From the NCBI GenBank assembly GCA_964406035.1, contig CAYOQB010000069.1, positions 1-26,354 of the forward strand: a stretch of 26,354 nucleotides of DNA. The letters run 5' to 3'. Each line of letters begins with the position of its first letter. The stretch's first letter is position 1. Shown here in pieces: positions 23,517 through 26,354 of the stretch. The notes under the pieces were generated by a model. It made no database searches. It saw only the letters and a program-made list of their open reading frames with translations, and was not told the DNA's origin. This stretch comes from JAIEPW01 sp964406035. GTDB taxonomy: Bacteria; Acidobacteriota; Terriglobia; Bryobacterales; Bryobacteraceae. The translations under genes and the position numbers were made by a program.

Positions 23517-24971
23517 TCACGAGTGTATCTCTTTCGCGGCGGCCACGGCCGGCGGGGCAGCCTCCTGCCGCCTGGGAAGCAGGACAGTGAAGGTCGAGCC
23601 GCGGCCGACGGCGCTGTCGACCTCCAGTTTGCCGCCGTGCGCCTTCACGATCCAGGCGACGAAGCTGAGGCCGAGGCCGAGCCCCTGGGACGAAGAGTCG
23701 CTGCGTTCGCGGACGCGATAGTAACGGTCGAATATGTGCGGCAGCTTCTCGGCGGGAATCCCGATGCCGGTGTCGCGCACGGAGAGCCGCACGAAATCGC
23801 CGTCGGGCTCCAGCGACACGTGAACGGAGCCGCCATGTGGGGTGTACTTCAGCGCGTTTGAAATCAGGTTTGAGAGCAGCCGTTCCATCTGGATGCGGTC
23901 GGCCTGGAGGACGCAGCCGGGCTGCACGCGGCAAGTGAGGGAGACCTTGCCTACCTCGGCCGGGACCTCGAACTCGCCCACCAGGAACTGCGCGATCTCG
24001 CTGAGGTTGAGGTTGCGCATCTGCAGGGCGAGGTGTCCGGATTCGGCCTGGGACAGCAGCAGCAAAGCCTTGACGATGCTGGTCAGCCGCTCCACGTCAC
24101 GCATGGCGTTTTCGAGCGACTCGCGAAACTCGTCGGCGGTTTGGGCGGTGAGCAGCGCGACCTCCAACTGGCCGCGGATCGCGGTGAGCGGAGTGCGCAA
24201 TTCGTGCGAAACGTCGGTGGCGAACTGGCGGGTCTGCTCAAACGACTTCTGCAGCCGTCCCACCATCTCGTTGAAGCGGTCGATCAGGTTATCGAGTTCA
24301 TCGCCCGCGCCGCGGGAGGGGATGCGGAGGGAAAGGTTATCGCTGCCGACGCGCTGCGCGGCGAGCGCCACCGAGTTCACCGGCTCCAGCGCGCGCCCGG
24401 CCAGCAGCCAGCCGAGATAGCTGGCGACGAGAATCAGCACCGGCAGCAGGGCAAAGTAGTTGAGCGTGAACCGGGACACGGTTTCCCCGTGATTCGCCAG
24501 CGAGCGGCCGATCGCCAGGTAATATTGCTTGCCCTCGTCGCGAAGAACGCCGCCGCGAATCAGATAGGGCACGCCGCCGCTGCCGGCTCGCTCGTGGAAC
24601 ACCGGCGCGCCCGACTTCAGGGCCGCGCGGATCTCGCCCGGCAGGTCGACGCCCAGCTTCTGATAGGTCTCCGACACCTGCAGTGGAGTTCCGTGCTCGT
24701 CGGCGAGCAGGTACACGTGGCGCAAGTGCTCCACCACGAACGCTTCCTCGGGATCGTTGGGATCGCTATACCAAACCGGCTTGCTTTTCTCCACCCGCAG
24801 GTAGCCCTTCGCCGCGCCCCATTCCTCCTCCAGGGTTTCCCGGATCTGCGCGTCCAGGATGGCGGCGAGGTTGGCGCGAAAGATGAGGCCCAGGGCCACC
24901 AGGAGCACGCTGAAGAACAGCGCGTATCCCAGCGCGAGGCGGAAGCGAAGGCTCTTTACGGTGGGCAGCAC
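23517..24971 (-). CDS. Sensor histidine kinase (CusS/heavy-metal type)
   Basis: 484 residues from GTG 24971, four bases after the response-regulator stop. Order: transmembrane helix 1 (about 12-32), periplasmic sensor region (33-168), transmembrane helix 2 (about 171-191), HAMP (to about 245), HisKA with phospho-acceptor His256 (VSHELRTPLTA), and HATPase with Asn372 (N box, LISNALKYTPHG), DTGIGIP (G1) and GLGLGLS (G2). It autophosphorylates and passes phosphate to the adjacent regulator. The layout resembles CusS-like kinases that sense copper or silver, but the sensor domain shows no evident metal-binding cluster, so the stimulus is undetermined. Confidence 0.95.
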   Translation of the reverse strand: MLPTVKSLRFRLALGYALFFSVLLVALGLIFRANLAAILDAQIRETLEEEWGAAKGYLRVEKSKPVWYSDPNDPEEAFVVEHLRHVYLLADEHGTPLQVSETYQKLGVDLPGEIRAALKSGAPVFHERAGSGGVPYLIRGGVLRDEGKQYYLAIGRSLANHGETVSRFTLNYFALLPVLILVASYLGWLLAGRALEPVNSVALAAQRVGSDNLSLRIPSRGAGDELDNLIDRFNEMVGRLQKSFEQTRQFATDVSHELRTPLTAIRGQLEVALLTAQTADEFRESLENAMRDVERLTSIVKALLLLSQAESGHLALQMRNLNLSEIAQFLVGEFEVPAEVGKVSLTCRVQPGCVLQADRIQMERLLSNLISNALKYTPHGGSVHVSLEPDGDFVRLSVRDTGIGIPAEKLPHIFDRYYRVRERSDSSSQGLGLGLSFVAWIVKAHGGKLEVDSAVGRGSTFTVLLPRRQEAAPPAVAAAKEIHS

Positions 24972-24975
24972 TCGG

Positions 24976-25665
24976 TTACCGCGGTTCGTTCGGCTTCTCG
25001 GATGCCTCCAGCATATATCCGATGCCGCGCACGGTGTGGATCATGCGCGCCGGGAACGGGTCATCCACCTTGGTGCGCAAGTGACGGATGTAGACGTCGA
25101 CGATGTTGGTCAGGCCGTCGTAGTCCATGTCCCAGACGTGCTCGACGATCATGGTGCGGCTGAGGGGCCGGCCCCGGTTGCGCATCAGGTATTCGAGGAT
25201 GCTGAATTCCTTGGGCGCGAGCTCGATATTCTCGCCGGCACGGGTCACTTTGCGGCGAATGCAGTCGAGGGTCAGGTCGCCCACCTGGAGGCGTTCCGGG
25301 GTCGGCTGGCCTCGCCGCAGGAGCACGCGGACGCGCGCCACCAGTTCGACGAAGGCGAACGGCTTCACCAGGTAATCGTCGGCGCCGAGCTCGAGCCCCT
25401 TGACGCGGTCGTCCACCGAATCGCGGGCGGAGAGGATCATCACCGGAGGCGAGGTCTTGCGGTTGCGGATCTTCTCGAGCACGGCGAGGCCGTCGATGTC
25501 AGGCAGGCCGAGGTCCAGGATGATCAGATCGTAGTCGGTATGGTGGAGCAAGTCGAGCGCGGGCAGGCCGGCGTGAGCCACGTCAACGGCGTAGCGCTCG
25601 CTTTCCAGGCCTCGCGACAGGAAGTCGGCGATCCGCTTTTCGTCTTCCACCACGAGAATACGCAT
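24976..25665 (-). CDS. OmpR/PhoB-family response regulator (CusR-like)
   Basis: 229 residues. Receiver domain with the acidic pair Glu7-Asp8, phospho-acceptor Asp51 (LIILDLGLPD), Ser79 and Lys101 (YLVKPF). A winged-helix DNA-binding domain follows from about residue 127, with IELAPKEFSILEYLMRN, TNIVDVYIRHLRTKVD (recognition helix) and IHTVRGIGYML at the end. It partners the histidine kinase encoded 4 bp downstream. A promoter-like sequence lies directly upstream, and there is no Shine-Dalgarno. Targets are unknown; the upstream terminator separates it from the outer-membrane protein gene. Confidence 0.96.
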   Translation of the reverse strand: MRILVVEDEKRIADFLSRGLESERYAVDVAHAGLPALDLLHHTDYDLIILDLGLPDIDGLAVLEKIRNRKTSPPVMILSARDSVDDRVKGLELGADDYLVKPFAFVELVARVRVLLRRGQPTPERLQVGDLTLDCIRRKVTRAGENIELAPKEFSILEYLMRNRGRPLSRTMIVEHVWDMDYDGLTNIVDVYIRHLRTKVDDPFPARMIHTVRGIGYMLEASEKPNEPR

Positions 25666-25674
25666 GTTTGTGTT

Positions 25675-25703
25675 AGTTTAGCGAGGCCGTTGCTTTTCAA
25701 CAA
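25675..25703 (-). promoter_or_regulatory. Candidate promoter of the two-component operon
   Basis: On the minus strand TTGTTG (25703-25698), a 17-bp spacer and TAAACT (25680-25675) resemble a sigma-70 promoter (3 and 4 of 6 consensus bases). The -10 box ends 9 nt before the ATG at 25665, so the leader would be nearly absent. Confidence 0.5.
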
Positions 25704-25708
25704 GCAAG

Positions 25709-25738
25709 AAAAAACCCGGCCATCCGAAGACGGCCGGG
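25709..25738 (-). terminator. Intrinsic terminator with UUCG tetraloop
   Basis: On the minus strand a 10-bp stem (25738-25729 paired with 25724-25715, one G-U pair) is closed by C-UUCG-G and followed directly by six T residues (25714-25709). It stands 20 bp after the outer-membrane protein stop and insulates the two-component operon promoter. Confidence 0.93.
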
Positions 25739-25758
25739 CTTGACGAGGACAACCGCGG

Positions 25759-26354
25759 TTAGAACGTGATGCGCGCGCCCAACTGCAGGGCGCGCGGACC
25801 GCCCGAACCGAAGGTCTGGATGACGCGCTGATTGGCCTGGCCAAACGAGAACGTCTGGGCAGCCGGATTGGGGTTGCGCGCATCCAGGTTGAAGTTGAAC
25901 TGGCTGAGGTTGGCGACGTTGAACACGTTGAACATCTCGCCGAACACGGCCAGCTTGTAACGCTCACGCCAGGTGAACGTCTTGGTGAGGCGGATGTCCT
26001 GCGAGCTGAAGTTGTCGCCGAACTGGTAGTTCGCCGGCAGTACCAGCTGCGGGATCGCCTGCCCGCGGGCATCGCGCGAACCGGCGGGGAACCGCTGGTT
26101 CCAGGCGGCCACAGCCGCTTCCAACTCGGCCTTGCCGCAGCCGCGATTGAAGCAGTTGAAGTCGACGCCCGGAATCGGCGTGGTGGTGATGCCGTCTCCG
26201 TCGATGTCCACCTGCGGCACGTTGGCCATCACAGGAGAGCGCGTGTTGAAGGCCGAGATGAAGCCCAACTGCACACCCCAAGGCAGGTCGACGATCGCCG
26301 ACACGTTCAGGATGTGGCGCGGCGCCTGCGGACCGTAGCTCTGGAACAGGTTGT
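25759..26354 (-). CDS. TonB-dependent receptor / Oar-like outer membrane protein (C-terminal part)
   Basis: The frame is open to the right edge (no start within the window), giving 198 visible residues of the C-terminus. Alternating hydrophobic strands, blocks such as RHILNVSAIVDLPWG and RYKLAVFGEMFNVFNVANLSQFN, and the terminal LQLGARITF with Phe at the end are typical of the last beta-strands of acidobacterial TonB-dependent, carboxypeptidase-regulatory-domain receptors (Oar/CarbopepD-type). The terminal Phe is the outer-membrane assembly signal recognised by BamA. The plug and N-terminal regulatory domains would lie beyond the window; the ligand is not readable. A strong terminator follows. 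Confidence 0.88.
   Translation of the reverse strand, partial: NLFQSYGPQAPRHILNVSAIVDLPWGVQLGFISAFNTRSPVMANVPQVDIDGDGITTTPIPGVDFNCFNRGCGKAELEAAVAAWNQRFPAGSRDARGQAIPQLVLPANYQFGDNFSSQDIRLTKTFTWRERYKLAVFGEMFNVFNVANLSQFNFNLDARNPNPAAQTFSFGQANQRVIQTFGSGGPRALQLGARITF

Overview
The window is GC-rich bacterial chromosome, almost entirely coding. The gene content fits an acidobacterium of the Solibacter/Bryobacter type. The pointers are a PadR regulator overlapping a roughly 900-residue double-FtsX permease with a short N-terminal extension (the 'acidobacterial duplicated orphan permease' layout), an Oar-like TonB-dependent receptor C-terminus, an exported DinB-fold protein, an exported amidohydrolase and abundant c-type cytochromes. 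The taxonomic call is inference from gene content; there is no rRNA here.

Region 1 (1-7315, respiration). On the minus strand, reading from 6118 down to 1, lies a tightly packed operon: a PQQ alcohol dehydrogenase with the Asp-Tyr-Asp signature of lanthanide-using enzymes, a monohaem lipoprotein cytochrome c, a caa3-type oxidase subunit II carrying its own cytochrome c domain, subunit I with a C-terminal extension, subunit III, and a partial two-helix membrane protein. Together they form a plausible route from alcohol to O2, and the first three members all look like lipoproteins. Subunit I lacks the usual K-channel lysine. A six-haem cytochrome (6319) diverges from this operon and ends at a strong bidirectional hairpin.

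Region 2 (7340-15512, housekeeping and mixed metabolism). Minus strand: dprA, topA, a membrane-anchored methyltransferase and an exported DinB-like protein. Plus strand: a conserved unknown protein and a DUF2007-like small protein. Minus strand again: an exported metal-dependent amidohydrolase followed 4 bp later by an acyl-CoA dehydrogenase.

Region 3 (15540-23059, export and envelope). PadR plus ADOP permease, preceded by three ATAT-core elements spaced exactly 15 bp apart. Then an orphan 108-residue protein whose start resembles DUF5908 and whose middle resembles the DUF1559 pilin-like motif. Then an FtsX-type permease and its ATPase, transcribed away from a TesA-like lipase/esterase. This is the same ybbP-ybbA / tesA arrangement known from E. 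coli, here with only 22 bp between the two start codons.

Region 4 (23063-26354, signalling and outer membrane). A STAS anti-sigma factor antagonist, a CusS/CusR-like two-component pair with its own candidate promoter, a UUCG-loop terminator, and the C-terminus of a TonB-dependent outer-membrane protein running off the window.

No tRNA, rRNA, CRISPR array, insertion sequence or prophage was seen. No gap between genes exceeds about 200 bp. The most noteworthy items are the lipoprotein-tethered alcohol-to-oxygen operon with its unusual oxidase, the orphan at 18680-19006, the phased PadR upstream repeats, and three genes with apparently leaderless promoters.
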